Part shown: positions 53,026-62,939 of the stretch, piece by piece | Numbering within the stretch: the stretch's first letter is position 1 | How the letters are laid out: each line of letters begins with the position of its first letter | Program-made: the position numbers and the translations under genes | Notes under the pieces: generated by a model | Told to the model about the DNA's origin: nothing | The model's database searches: none | What the model saw: only the letters and a program-made list of their open reading frames with translations | DNA from: Nitrososphaeraceae archaeon | GTDB taxonomy: Archaea > Thermoproteota > Nitrososphaeria > Nitrososphaerales > Nitrososphaeraceae | NCBI GenBank assembly: GCA_031316115.1 | Contig: JALDRC010000001.1 | Span: 372,001 to 436,000, forward strand | Direction of reading: 5' to 3' | DNA length: 64,000 nt

Positions 53026-54573
53026 TCACTCTTTATTCCACATCTTTTCAATTGAGTTTTTATTTTGCTTCCCACCCTTGAATACTTTACTAAGCAAACC
53101 TTTACTTTTTACGTTGTTGCCATTATTTGAAGATAGTTCTTTGGTATTGGATAATGTTTTATCTGTAATAGCCTTCTGTTTCATAGCTAGTTTTGCTCTA
53201 GCCTGAATATAGGGAGGTGGTGGATTATTGGCGACAGACCTTCCATGTCGATAGATATGAAACATACCTGCAAATACAAGCATTATTATGCCTATATAAA
53301 ACAAAGAAATATTTTTCATACCATTAAGTATTGCATAATATGCAGCAATATTTAGGTATATTTGGAATCCTATTAACGCAATAAAGACATAATAAATCCA
53401 GTTTTGTGGCAGATTTATAGAACTCTCTTGTTTTTTGGGTTGTTTTTTAGCATTTGCCTCGGCATTCTTAGCTAATTTTATCATTAGATAGGTAAACCCA
53501 AATGATAAAGGAACCAGGGCTATCATTACTGTGTAAAGAAAGATAGGATCGATGACCAACCTTTCCAAAAGTGACTTTGTTCTGTCTGGATCTATATAAA
53601 ATCCCCAATATGTTGTTACAACTATTTGTGCGATACTTGTAATCCCTATCGCTGTAATAATTGGTCTATCCTTCCAGGAAAATTTCTTGTATCTATCGAT
53701 AAATGGTATAATAAGTAAAGTGAATATAAATAACCCTGGCCAAGCAACACCGGTTACAAATTTATCATACGCAGACCTTAAAAATGCATATAATCCTGTG
53801 AGATACCATTCAGGAACAGTGATCCCTGGAGGTACATTAGGATCGAACTTGAGTCCCATTTCAACCGGAAAAACCCCTCCGGTAATCATTACCGCACCAG
53901 ATATAGCCATCACCATAGGAACATCGAAAACTAAAAAGCGAGGAAAATGAAGGGCCATGAGTCCTATCAAAACTATAGGTAAAAAGAAAACATGGAAAGC
54001 ATAAAAACGCAAGATAAAATCATGAAAACCTGCCCCAAAGAAAGCATCACGCATATCAGGGCCAAGTATTGGTATCGAGTTCGTTAGAGAGGCTGCTATA
54101 GAAATTGCAAGTTCAGCTCTCTCACTGAATATAATATCATAACCTGTAAAAGCTTCCAAGATAGTTAATACACCTATTAGAATACCTGTAACCCAGAGTA
54201 TCTCGTTTCTTATTTTATATCTACCACTAAAATACTGATAATACATGTGAAGAATTGCCATCATTACCATAGCATTTGATGCGTGATAATGGATATTTCT
54301 CATATGGAAGCCATATGGTATTGTATCATTAATATTTTCGACACTATCCCATGCTCTATCAAGTATTGGTTCATACCACAACATTAGAAGCGCACCTGTA
54401 ATTCCCAATATTATAAAGAGAATAAAAGTAAGCATCCCCAAGAATCCTAAGGGACTTACAAATCTTGTGGGAAAAGTAAATTTCATTCCCATAAAGATTG
54501 TTCGATCTAATCCGCTATAGATCCACTTGAAGAGTCTAACTAGACTATTTTCTTTATGTAATGAAACGTCCAT
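53026..54573 (-). CDS. Cytochrome b/b6 family protein (Rieske/cyt b complex)
   Basis: MRNIHYHASNAMVMMAILHMYYQYFSGRY, FHDFILRFYAFHVFFLPIVL, PEWYLTGLYAFLRS; Rieske gene directly upstream. Confidence 0.93.
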   Translation of the reverse strand: MDVSLHKENSLVRLFKWIYSGLDRTIFMGMKFTFPTRFVSPLGFLGMLTFILFIILGITGALLMLWYEPILDRAWDSVENINDTIPYGFHMRNIHYHASNAMVMMAILHMYYQYFSGRYKIRNEILWVTGILIGVLTILEAFTGYDIIFSERAELAISIAASLTNSIPILGPDMRDAFFGAGFHDFILRFYAFHVFFLPIVLIGLMALHFPRFLVFDVPMVMAISGAVMITGGVFPVEMGLKFDPNVPPGITVPEWYLTGLYAFLRSAYDKFVTGVAWPGLFIFTLLIIPFIDRYKKFSWKDRPIITAIGITSIAQIVVTTYWGFYIDPDRTKSLLERLVIDPIFLYTVMIALVPLSFGFTYLMIKLAKNAEANAKKQPKKQESSINLPQNWIYYVFIALIGFQIYLNIAAYYAILNGMKNISLFYIGIIMLVFAGMFHIYRHGRSVANNPPPPYIQARAKLAMKQKAITDKTLSNTKELSSNNGNNVKSKGLLSKVFKGGKQNKNSIEKMWNKE

Positions 54574-55165
54574 ATCCTACGACTCCATTCCCATTTACAC
54601 TCCAATTTGGAGGAAGAATCCAAACGTTCCCGTCTTTATCTACCTCCAGATCCAATCTTGGCAGAACATTAGAAGGTGGTGATTGCAAAGAAGCAGGACC
54701 AGCAAATGCTTGTCCCGTAAGAGGATCGTATAGACTACCATGACAAGGACATTCTCCTCTCTTTCTTCCTTCTCCTGGCCAATATTTCCATAGACACCAT
54801 AAATGCAAACACACCATACTGTATACTCTAAATGCTGATGCATCATTTTTTTCTCCTCCTAACTCTGATGGGAGTCTAATGAATTGCCAAGTTCTGAAAG
54901 CTTCTTCATTTAAGGCTGGATCTTCCGATTTTGGATAAATAATAGCCTCCGCATGATTTACTTTAAAGGTTTTTACATTCGCTTGAGATCCGTCAGGAAG
55001 TTCAACCTTAGCTTTCTCATTAGTGGAGCCAGCAGGGTTTGGTAAAAACTTGCCCCAGTCAACAAAGGGTGTAAATGTCAAAACAGTTCCCGCGGCAGCC
55101 AATAACTTCAGAAAATCTCTTCTAGAGATTCTATCGTCACCCCTAGAAACGGGTTGTTCAGACAT
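54554..55165 (-). CDS. Rieske [2Fe-2S] protein with TAT-like signal
   Basis: SRRDFLKLLAAAG twin-Arg signal; VCLHLWCLWKY...CPCHGSLYDPLTGQAFAGPA cluster motifs. Confidence 0.93.
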   Translation of the reverse strand: MSEQPVSRGDDRISRRDFLKLLAAAGTVLTFTPFVDWGKFLPNPAGSTNEKAKVELPDGSQANVKTFKVNHAEAIIYPKSEDPALNEEAFRTWQFIRLPSELGGEKNDASAFRVYSMVCLHLWCLWKYWPGEGRKRGECPCHGSLYDPLTGQAFAGPASLQSPPSNVLPRLDLEVDKDGNVWILPPNWSVNGNGVVGYGRFIT

Positions 55166-55243
55166 TAATATTATTCACAAAAAATATTTTATAAACCTTT
55201 GTTAAATCATAACAATTTATTCTTTCCAGATACACGATTAAAA

Positions 55244-56218
55244 TTATAATTTAGATAATCTAATTCTTGCTATTCCATTTACAAATGATAGATCGATAAC
55301 CCTATTTCCATTAACATTGGTTGGAAGTTCATAGATTTTGTATATTGATGTGTCGAATTGGGAATATATTTTGAGGTTCCTAGAACTTTTATCAAAAATG
55401 GCAGAGATTGGATATTGTACAATAGGTCCTTTAAGGTCTATCAATATTTCGTAATAGTCACTTGTCTCAAAAATTTCAGGCTTATCTATATTGGAAAAAG
55501 ATTTTATTCCTTGATTGAAAGCATCCGAGGATCGAGTTACAGAAACTGGTCTCTTATTAAAAGAAGGCATAATGTTCTTTATGAGGAAAATTGTAGCTAA
55601 TCCACTTAGAAAACCACCGATATGAGCAAAATACGCTACCCCTCCCAAAGGATTTAAAAAATTAAAGATGATTTGCAAGATAAACCAAAAAGGAATATAC
55701 GCCCAGGCGGGGACTCTTACTGTGGTTATTATAAAAGCAGCAATTATTGTATAAATTTTTGCTCGTGGGAACATTATCAAATATGCACCTAGGACACCGG
55801 AAATTGCTCCGGAAGCCCCTACAGCAGGAATGTCACCGGAGCCAATAGAAGATGCATAGACACTATGTATTAAACCTGCAAGAATTCCCCATATTATATA
55901 TAAAATTAAGTATTTTATTCGGCCTAACTTGTCTTCAACATTATCACCAAAAATAAATAAGAAAACCATGTTCCCAATTAGATGAGCTACCCCTCCATGA
56001 AGAAACATCGCAGTAATTAGAGAAAGAAAATTACCCTCTAAAACAGAATTGGGAACAGCACCATAATTCAAGAAGATCTGAGCTATTTTATCTGGATTGG
56101 AAAAAAAATCTGTTACAATGACCTCCCATAAAAAAATTATTATGTTAACAGATATCAGGAAATAATTTACGTATGGTCTACCATGTATACGTTGGTTATC
56201 GTCATGAATTGGAAACAT
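55244..56218 (-). CDS. Rhomboid-family intramembrane protease with C-terminal Hsp20-like domain
   Basis: HGGVAHLIGNMVFLFIFGDNVED, GASGAISGVLGAY, AHIGGFLSG; C-terminus DYYEILIDLKG...KIYELPTNVNGNRVIDLSFVNGIARIRLSKL. Confidence 0.87.
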   Translation of the reverse strand: MFPIHDDNQRIHGRPYVNYFLISVNIIIFLWEVIVTDFFSNPDKIAQIFLNYGAVPNSVLEGNFLSLITAMFLHGGVAHLIGNMVFLFIFGDNVEDKLGRIKYLILYIIWGILAGLIHSVYASSIGSGDIPAVGASGAISGVLGAYLIMFPRAKIYTIIAAFIITTVRVPAWAYIPFWFILQIIFNFLNPLGGVAYFAHIGGFLSGLATIFLIKNIMPSFNKRPVSVTRSSDAFNQGIKSFSNIDKPEIFETSDYYEILIDLKGPIVQYPISAIFDKSSRNLKIYSQFDTSIYKIYELPTNVNGNRVIDLSFVNGIARIRLSKL

Positions 56219-56239
56219 CTATTGAATCAATAGTTCGGA

Positions 56240-56416
56240 TTATACTTGAAATGGATTGGAAGTCGGCATAAAATCTTCCCCTTTTCCATGAGCTTTTTTG
56301 TTGTGTCTTAGCATACGTTCCTTATCATTAAAGGTCATGTTACATGTTTTACATTTTATTTGATTATTAGTTTTTTCATGCTTATTATTTTTTTTTAAGA
56401 AATTTGATAACTTCAT
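56240..56416 (-). CDS. C2H2 zinc-finger microprotein (58 aa)
   Basis: ATG ORF MKLSNFLKKNNKHEKTNNQIKCKTCNMTFNDKERMLRHNKKAHGKGEDFMPTSNPFQV; C-X2-C-X12-H-X4-H. Just below the ORF-track cutoff. Confidence 0.7.
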   Translation of the reverse strand: MKLSNFLKKNNKHEKTNNQIKCKTCNMTFNDKERMLRHNKKAHGKGEDFMPTSNPFQV

Positions 56417-56481
56417 ATTTTTTAAATAAAAAATACTACTTTTAAATTATTCCAATTAATATGAGTATGAAAAACTTTAGT

Positions 56482-56712
56482 CTATTCCATTACGATCATA
56501 GTCAACGTTGATTTTACTCCTGTTAACTTCCTCAATTTCCAAGTAATTATCTCCTTAACTTTATCCATGGTATCTGATTCAACTTTGGCAATTATATCAT
56601 ATACCCCATATACTTGAAATACCTCTCTAACCCCTTCGAGATTCTTTAAATCTCTTACGATGGCATCCTCGCTTCCCAATTCGGTATTTAAAAGTACAAA
56701 AGCACTAGGCAT
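56482..56712 (-). CDS. Stand-alone Lrp/AsnC ligand-binding (RAM) domain protein
   Basis: AFVLLNTELGSEDAIVRDLKNLEGVREVFQVYGVYDIIAKVESD; no HTH. Confidence 0.88.
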   Translation of the reverse strand: MPSAFVLLNTELGSEDAIVRDLKNLEGVREVFQVYGVYDIIAKVESDTMDKVKEIITWKLRKLTGVKSTLTMIVME

Positions 56713-56758
56713 GTTAAATTATAATAAAATGATATATAAAAACATGATGACAGATTGA

Positions 56759-57565
56759 TCAAGTCTCAAATAGTTTTTTTTCATCGAATGGTCCTGCTGA
56801 TTCCCATTGAAAATTGAAAAAATCCTCGCACCATTCATGAAAATCAGTATCTTGACTATAGAACATAATGTTAAGATCTGGTTGTCCTTTTAGATTTGGA
56901 AATAGTAAACATGATTCCTTTTCATTAAAAATTGTCATTATTCTTATCTGCGGAAGCATCTTTCTTTCAACTAGTCCTCTTGAGATCATATTACTCCAGC
57001 CTATCCTTTCAAGTATTTCTGTTCGCCCTCTCGGAATAATGGTATCTTTAGCTAAAATATAGGAAAATTTTACACCAGTCTGGATCTTCAAACTAAGCAT
57101 TTCTATTAAATCCAAAGGAACTTGGGACATAATTTCTTTAATGTAAACTTCAGAATTTGAATATAATTTCTTCCATCTCTGTAAATTAGCCATCACACCA
57201 ATAATAATTTCACTTTTTTTTAGCGATCCTATTCTTTGAATAAATTTTAATGGGAGCTCCTCAATTGAATGTTCTAGGAAATATTGTTTATTTGTAGATA
57301 GGAACTCATAGCCTGGTAACAGGTAAACAATAGATTTTCCATAAGAAGTTAAACCTAGGTCTCCTTCACCGTCCTTAAATACCAAACCAGAATCAACGAG
57401 TCTAGTAATGTTCCTGTGAGCTTCTTGCATTGTTGCATTTAATTCTGTTGCAAGTTGTGATAGTCGATATTTATTATAGGATAACTTTACAATCATTTGT
57501 AGTCTCAAGTCACCAGCTAATTCAAAAAATAAAGACTCTGTGTTTTCAGGGAAATTTCCACTCAT
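56759..57565 (-). CDS. Archaeal winged-helix transcriptional regulator (FilR1/DUF1724-like)
   Basis: LAGDLRLQMIVKLSYNKYRLSQLATELNATMQEAHRNITRLVDSGLV wHTH plus C-terminal sensor-like domain. Confidence 0.8.
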   Translation of the reverse strand: MSGNFPENTESLFFELAGDLRLQMIVKLSYNKYRLSQLATELNATMQEAHRNITRLVDSGLVFKDGEGDLGLTSYGKSIVYLLPGYEFLSTNKQYFLEHSIEELPLKFIQRIGSLKKSEIIIGVMANLQRWKKLYSNSEVYIKEIMSQVPLDLIEMLSLKIQTGVKFSYILAKDTIIPRGRTEILERIGWSNMISRGLVERKMLPQIRIMTIFNEKESCLLFPNLKGQPDLNIMFYSQDTDFHEWCEDFFNFQWESAGPFDEKKLFET

Positions 57566-57647
57566 ATCGAAAGTAATAGATAATAATCAATTGCAAAGAT
57601 TTAAACTTGAATAATATTATCTCAATTTTAAGATCATTTTACAACCA

Positions 57648-58949
57648 TTAAGGATTTATTCTTGACATAGTTCTTGGGAATGGAACAGTATCCTTGATAT
57701 CTGTCATAAAAAGTATCCATCTAAGCAAACGCTCGATACCTAAACCAAATCCACCGTGCGGAACAGAACCATATCTTCTTAAATCTAAATACCACTCATA
57801 ATCAGAAGAAACTAATCCTTCCAACATCATTCTTTTGGTAAGTTGTTGTAAATTGCTCTCTCTTAATCCTCCACTAGTTATTTCACCAAATCCATATGGA
57901 GCCAAAAGATCAGCGGCTAGCCCTTCTTCTTCATTATTTGGATCAACTTTGACGTAAAAAGGCTTAATTTTTAATGGATAATTTGTGACAAATATAGGAA
58001 CATGTGAATTTTCAGTAAGTAATTTTTCAGCATCTATCCCTAGATCATCTCCATATTCTATTGGTCTAGGGGATCCTTTGTATACAACTTTGAAATCTTT
58101 GTTTCGTAAGAGATCGATAGCTTCCCTGTATGTCATCCTGCTAAATGGAGTAATATTTTCCAGTTTAGAAGTATCAATTCGCAGAAATTCGAATTCATTT
58201 TTCCTCTCTTTGATTACATTACTTACGGTACTAGATATCAAGTCTTCCTGAACTTTCAACAGATCTGCTAGTGTTACCCAAGGTGATTCTGCTTCTAAAT
58301 GTAAAAATTCCGAAAGATGTCTCACTGTCCTAGATTTTTCTGCTCTGAAAGAAGGACTAAGTGACCAGACTGGCCCTAAAGAAAAAATCATTGCTTCCAA
58401 ATATAACTGTGCACTTTGGGAAAGAAAAGCAAAATCGTTAAAGTAATTTAATTTAAAAAGAGTAGAACCACCTTCTACTGAGCTCCTTACGAGAATTGGG
58501 GGAGTTATCTCAAACCAATCATTATATACAAACCAATCACGGAGGTATCTAAGTAATGAAGAACGAATTTTTGATATCATAGTCATCCTCCTGGTCCTTA
58601 TTGCGAGATGCCTATATTCTAAAAGCAAGTCGATACTGGTATATTCCCCTAGAGGATAATCTATTTGAGATAGATTATAAATATCAAGATCTGAACCTCT
58701 AACTTCGTATCCTCCTTCAGGAGCTCGTTTATCCTTATGAACTACTCCTTTTACTCCTATCGAAGATTCAATGGTTAAATTATCTGTTTTAAATGATGGA
58801 TAAACGATCTGAATAACATCTCCTCTTTCATCTCGTAAGAGCAAAAAAGAATTTTCTTTTTGTTTTCTTATCCTATGAATCCAACCCCTAATGGATACTT
58901 CTTTCCCAATAAAATCACTGTTTTTAATATCGGATATTCTAAAATACAT
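57648..58949 (-). CDS. asnS: Asparaginyl-tRNA synthetase (class IIb)
   Basis: OB-fold GWIHRIRKQKENSFLLLRDERG; class II motifs FRAEKSRTVRHLSEFLHLEAE and GFGLGIERLLRWI. AsnRS favoured over AspRS. Confidence 0.88.
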   Translation of the reverse strand: MYFRISDIKNSDFIGKEVSIRGWIHRIRKQKENSFLLLRDERGDVIQIVYPSFKTDNLTIESSIGVKGVVHKDKRAPEGGYEVRGSDLDIYNLSQIDYPLGEYTSIDLLLEYRHLAIRTRRMTMISKIRSSLLRYLRDWFVYNDWFEITPPILVRSSVEGGSTLFKLNYFNDFAFLSQSAQLYLEAMIFSLGPVWSLSPSFRAEKSRTVRHLSEFLHLEAESPWVTLADLLKVQEDLISSTVSNVIKERKNEFEFLRIDTSKLENITPFSRMTYREAIDLLRNKDFKVVYKGSPRPIEYGDDLGIDAEKLLTENSHVPIFVTNYPLKIKPFYVKVDPNNEEEGLAADLLAPYGFGEITSGGLRESNLQQLTKRMMLEGLVSSDYEWYLDLRRYGSVPHGGFGLGIERLLRWILFMTDIKDTVPFPRTMSRINP

Positions 58950-59133
58950 TCAATATACAATTATGCTGTGTATATAATTTTTTTTTGTTTTGTATGTCTA
59001 AAGTCATATCGTCTGAAAATCATTAATACTAACTGCCTCAAACAACCATTAGCCTGTCTTGGAATACGGAAACAAAAGTATTGAAGTTGGAGTTAAAATG
59101 TGATGAGAAAATATCGGTAGAACTTCATAAATA

Positions 59134-59280
59134 CTATTCTGGCAGAGAATCTGTAATAATATTGCCATTTTCGTTTTTTACAAATAGATACCGATTATCT
59201 TTAAAAATGAATGTTAATTCATTACTTTGTATTTCAATATCCAACAATTCTTGGCCTTTTATACCGTCAAATTTAGCCAT
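59134..59280 (-). CDS. Putative small protein (48 aa)
   Basis: MAKFDGIKGQELLDIEIQSNELTFIFKDNRYLFVKNENGNIITDSLPE; more protein-like than the overlapping + ORF 59081-59287. Confidence 0.4.
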   Translation of the reverse strand: MAKFDGIKGQELLDIEIQSNELTFIFKDNRYLFVKNENGNIITDSLPE

Positions 59281-59380
59281 ATGTTAAATAATTATAATTA
59301 AATTTATAAATTTTGATATCCTGATGTGGTATTGTTCAATATAACGATTATTATGAACTCGGTAAATCATATAATTTTAA

Positions 59381-59899
59381 TTAATTTGAAATACTTATTT
59401 CGGCAGGATTTGAATGACCTTTTAGTTTAGTTGGCTCAGTAAAATTATGACTACCCCATGATACTGTTACATCTGCATAGATTTTTTGTAATCCTTTATT
59501 TAAATCCGTTTTTTTCAATTCAATTACCTTATTTATATCAAAAAGCAAAGTTTTAGATTCTTCTTCTGAAAGTGGATAAAATGGAGTATCATCTTTAATT
59601 ACTGATATCCAAATTCTGTGAGATATTTTGGGATTTCTAGTCCAGAAAAAAATTGCTTTTCTCCAGAACTTTGTAGAATAAATTATTTGCCTGTCTGATT
59701 TTAAACTCACCTCAATATTTACTCTAAATGTATTATCAAATTTGTTGTAGGCTTTTTCCCATGTTGTTTGATTAAAAGAGGATCGAATATCACCAGTTAT
59801 CTGTAAAGTTAAATTTAATAATACTAGATCATCTCGTGAAACATTTTCTTGTGTTGTAGTTAGGATGATATTTTGCAATTTGTTTTTTTCGTTCTTCAT
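59381..59899 (-). CDS. Hypothetical protein
   Basis: 172-aa ORF; no family recognised. Confidence 0.6.
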   Translation of the reverse strand: MKNEKNKLQNIILTTTQENVSRDDLVLLNLTLQITGDIRSSFNQTTWEKAYNKFDNTFRVNIEVSLKSDRQIIYSTKFWRKAIFFWTRNPKISHRIWISVIKDDTPFYPLSEEESKTLLFDINKVIELKKTDLNKGLQKIYADVTVSWGSHNFTEPTKLKGHSNPAEISISN

Positions 59900-59951
59900 T
59901 TAAACTACCATTCGGTATGATTTATATCCTAAATAAGTACTCTACTTTTTA

Positions 59952-60236
59952 ATGCACGCAGAGATTTCCAAGTTAACTAATGAAGAAGTTGAATTAAAGT
60001 TCAATGATGAAGATATCTCAATACTTTATATTCTTCAACATTACCTTCTTAAAGAAAAAAATGTTGATTTCGCAGGTGTTATAGTTAAACATCCTTTAAT
60101 AAAGGATTTTTTAGTTAAGATTACTTCAAAAGAACCACCATTGATTATCTTAGAAAAATCCATTAATGCAGCCAAAGAGTTTGGTGTTTCGTTTTCTGAT
60201 TCAATTGAATCAATTTGTAAGAGGGAAAATAAATGA
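59952..60236 (+). CDS. rpoL: DNA-directed RNA polymerase subunit L (Rpo11)
   Basis: NDEDISILYILQHYLLKEKNVDFAGVIVKHPLIKDFLVKI; overlaps TFS start. Confidence 0.88.
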   Translation: MHAEISKLTNEEVELKFNDEDISILYILQHYLLKEKNVDFAGVIVKHPLIKDFLVKITSKEPPLIILEKSINAAKEFGVSFSDSIESICKRENK

Positions 60237-60571
60237 AATTTTGTCCTAATTGCGAAACTCGAATGAGATTAAAATTCGATGATAATCTAATTCTCTGTCC
60301 AAAATGTGGATTTAGTGTCAATGGTGGTAATACAATTAATATGAACTCATCAATATCTGCATCTGCAACAACAGTTCAGAAACAGAATGCATTACGAGTA
60401 ATGGACGGGGAAAACAATGTTGAAATTTTACCAACAATAAATATAGACTGTCCAAAATGTAGCAACAATTCAGCAGTTTGGTGGATGCTTCAGACCAGAT
60501 CTGCAGATGAAGCAACTACTCAATTTTACAGATGTACAAAATGTAATCATACTTGGAGAAATTATTCTTAA
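60233..60571 (+). CDS. tfs: Transcription factor S (TFIIS/RPB9-like)
   Basis: MKFCPNCETRMRLKF...CPKCG and C-terminal CPKCSNNSAVWWMLQTRSADEATTQFYRCTKCNHTWRNY. Confidence 0.95.
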   Translation: MKFCPNCETRMRLKFDDNLILCPKCGFSVNGGNTINMNSSISASATTVQKQNALRVMDGENNVEILPTINIDCPKCSNNSAVWWMLQTRSADEATTQFYRCTKCNHTWRNYS

Positions 60572-60684
60572 TGTTGAAATATGATCAGGAAGTTTGATTC
60601 GTTGTTATAGAATTAATTAATACTGTTTATTTGCTTATAGTAAGATTTAAAATCGTCCAAACATAGCCTCATCATTGAATCAGA

Positions 60685-61434
60685 TTGATTTTTGTAAAGA
60701 CTGCTACACCTGAGGAATGGAAGGCTATCGCATCAGCTATCTCTACAATAGTAGACGAGGCAACATTTGAAGCGTCAGTGGAAGGAATATCTTTTAGAGG
60801 TATGGATCCTTCACATGTGGCACTTATAGATATTTTTTGGCCCAACTCTGCTTTTCAGCAATATGAATGTGATTCATTAATCAAATTTGGAGTCAGAATA
60901 GATGAATTTGCAAAACTTATAAAAAGATCAGAAAAAAAAGATTCCATCGAGATTACTATCAATCAAGATAGCATGTTGTCAATAAAAATAGAAAATGGAT
61001 ATAAAAAAGAATATAAAATGCGGTTGATAGAGAGCTCTTCGAGTTCTACGCCACTCCCGAAACTAAGCTTCAATTCAAAAATTGTTTTATCCTATTCGAC
61101 CTTCGATAAAATTTTATCAGACATACAGGTATTATCAGATTATATCACAATAGATACTAAATCTGATAATGTTCATTTTCTTGGAAGAGGAGATTCCGGC
61201 GATGCAGATATCGCTCTAGATTCCAAAAGTGAAGGACTAGAAGAATTGATATGTAAAGAAGACAGTTTAGCCACATATAGTATAGATTATCTCCTTAAAA
61301 TAACTAAAGCTATTAGCACAGTGGGAGGTTCTGTTATCGCGGAATATTCCAGCAAAATGCCATTAAGATTGGAATTCACTGTTGCAGGAGTAGGCAGGAT
61401 TCATTTCTATTTGGCCCCACGAATCCAAGATTGA
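60685..61434 (+). CDS. pcn: DNA polymerase sliding clamp (PCNA)
   Basis: VDEATFEASVEGISFRGMDPSHVALIDIFWP; PLRLEFTVAGVGRIHFYLAPRIQ. Confidence 0.96.
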   Translation: MIFVKTATPEEWKAIASAISTIVDEATFEASVEGISFRGMDPSHVALIDIFWPNSAFQQYECDSLIKFGVRIDEFAKLIKRSEKKDSIEITINQDSMLSIKIENGYKKEYKMRLIESSSSSTPLPKLSFNSKIVLSYSTFDKILSDIQVLSDYITIDTKSDNVHFLGRGDSGDADIALDSKSEGLEELICKEDSLATYSIDYLLKITKAISTVGGSVIAEYSSKMPLRLEFTVAGVGRIHFYLAPRIQD

Positions 61435-61497
61435 AGTTGCATAAAGTTTAGAAAGAAAGAAGTATTAATCTATGAAAGAAGGGGTAATTATGATATA

Positions 61498-62886
61498 ATG
61501 CGGGTTGTAATGAAATTTGGTGGTTCATTACTTAATAATGAAATAAAGGTAAGTAACGTAACAAATATTATAAAATCTTATTTTACATCCGGTAATGAAC
61601 TAATAGTAATTATTTCTGCTTTAAATGGAGTTACAGATAAAATTCTAAATCTCTGTAATGATATAAAAAAAATCAATAAGAAAATAATAAATGAATTTAT
61701 TCTAGATTTAGAGCTCATACATGTTAATGTTATTGAAAAAATAATAAAGTTAGAAAATAAGAAAGAGATTTTACAAATTATTTACAATTTATTGAATGAG
61801 TTTAAAGAAATCCTTGTGGGAATATCTCTGCTAGGAGAAATGACTCCGAAGTCAAGAGATTATCTCGTCTCATTTGGAGAAAGACTCTCTACTCCTATAA
61901 TCTCTTTTATTTTAAAAGATACAGGGTTAAAATCAGTCTTTTTTAACGGAAAAGAAGTTGGAATATTGACCGATTCAAATTATGGGGATGCAAAACCACT
62001 AATGGATACAACAAAATTTAGGGTTCGCCATAAGTTAGAACCGCTATTAAAAGAAAAGTACATCCCTGTCATAACCGGGTTTATAGCTTCGGATCAAAAT
62101 GGAAATATTACTACAATAGGCAGAGGCGGTTCAGATTATTCAGCCACAATTATTGCTGCTAGTATAGATGCTAATGAGGTTTGGCTATGGAGCGATGTTG
62201 ATGGTTTAATGACTGCTGACCCGAAAATTGTACAAGATGCGATAACCATTCCGGAACTATCATTTTCTGAGGCATTAGAATTATCTATGTTTGGGCCGAA
62301 ATACATGCATCCTAGAGCTCTTGAACCAGTTATGGACTCTAATATAATAGTAAGAATAAGAAATGCTAAGAATTTGAAAAATAATGGAACCGCCATTATT
62401 CAAAATCCTTTAAATTCCAAGATTGTAAAATCCATTACTGCTATAAAAAATATAGCATTAATTGATGTAAGTGGAGGAGGATTGATTGGATATCCTGGTA
62501 CTGCCGCAAAAATTTTTGAATCTCTTGCAAGAAATCAAGTAAATATAATAATGATTTCTCAAACACCTTCTGAGTCCAGTATCTCACTTATAGTAAAAAA
62601 GATTGATTTGGATAAGGCAATTACCACTCTAGAACTAAATTTTCTTGGAAAATTGATTAAAAGGATAGATGTCAATGATAAAGTAGCGATTATTGCTGTA
62701 GTAGGATCTGGGATGAGAGGAATAAAGGGGGTTGCAGGAAGAACATTTAGTGCTGTGGCAAAAAAAGATATTAATGTGATAATGATTGCTCAAGGGTCTT
62801 CCGAATTGAATTTGGCTTTTGTTATTGATGAAAAGAATTGCGAAGAGGCAGTAAAGGTGTTGCATAAAGAGTTTATAACAAAATAA
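61498..62886 (+). CDS. lysC: Aspartate kinase
   Basis: VVMKFGGSLL, ITTIGRGGSDYSATIIAASIDANEVWLWSDVDGLMTADP, two ACT domains. Confidence 0.94.
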   Translation: MRVVMKFGGSLLNNEIKVSNVTNIIKSYFTSGNELIVIISALNGVTDKILNLCNDIKKINKKIINEFILDLELIHVNVIEKIIKLENKKEILQIIYNLLNEFKEILVGISLLGEMTPKSRDYLVSFGERLSTPIISFILKDTGLKSVFFNGKEVGILTDSNYGDAKPLMDTTKFRVRHKLEPLLKEKYIPVITGFIASDQNGNITTIGRGGSDYSATIIAASIDANEVWLWSDVDGLMTADPKIVQDAITIPELSFSEALELSMFGPKYMHPRALEPVMDSNIIVRIRNAKNLKNNGTAIIQNPLNSKIVKSITAIKNIALIDVSGGGLIGYPGTAAKIFESLARNQVNIIMISQTPSESSISLIVKKIDLDKAITTLELNFLGKLIKRIDVNDKVAIIAVVGSGMRGIKGVAGRTFSAVAKKDINVIMIAQGSSELNLAFVIDEKNCEEAVKVLHKEFITK

Positions 62887-62939
62887 TTTATTAAAATAAA
62901 GAGATAAATTTTATAGATTTCAATATAGTTACAAGAAAT

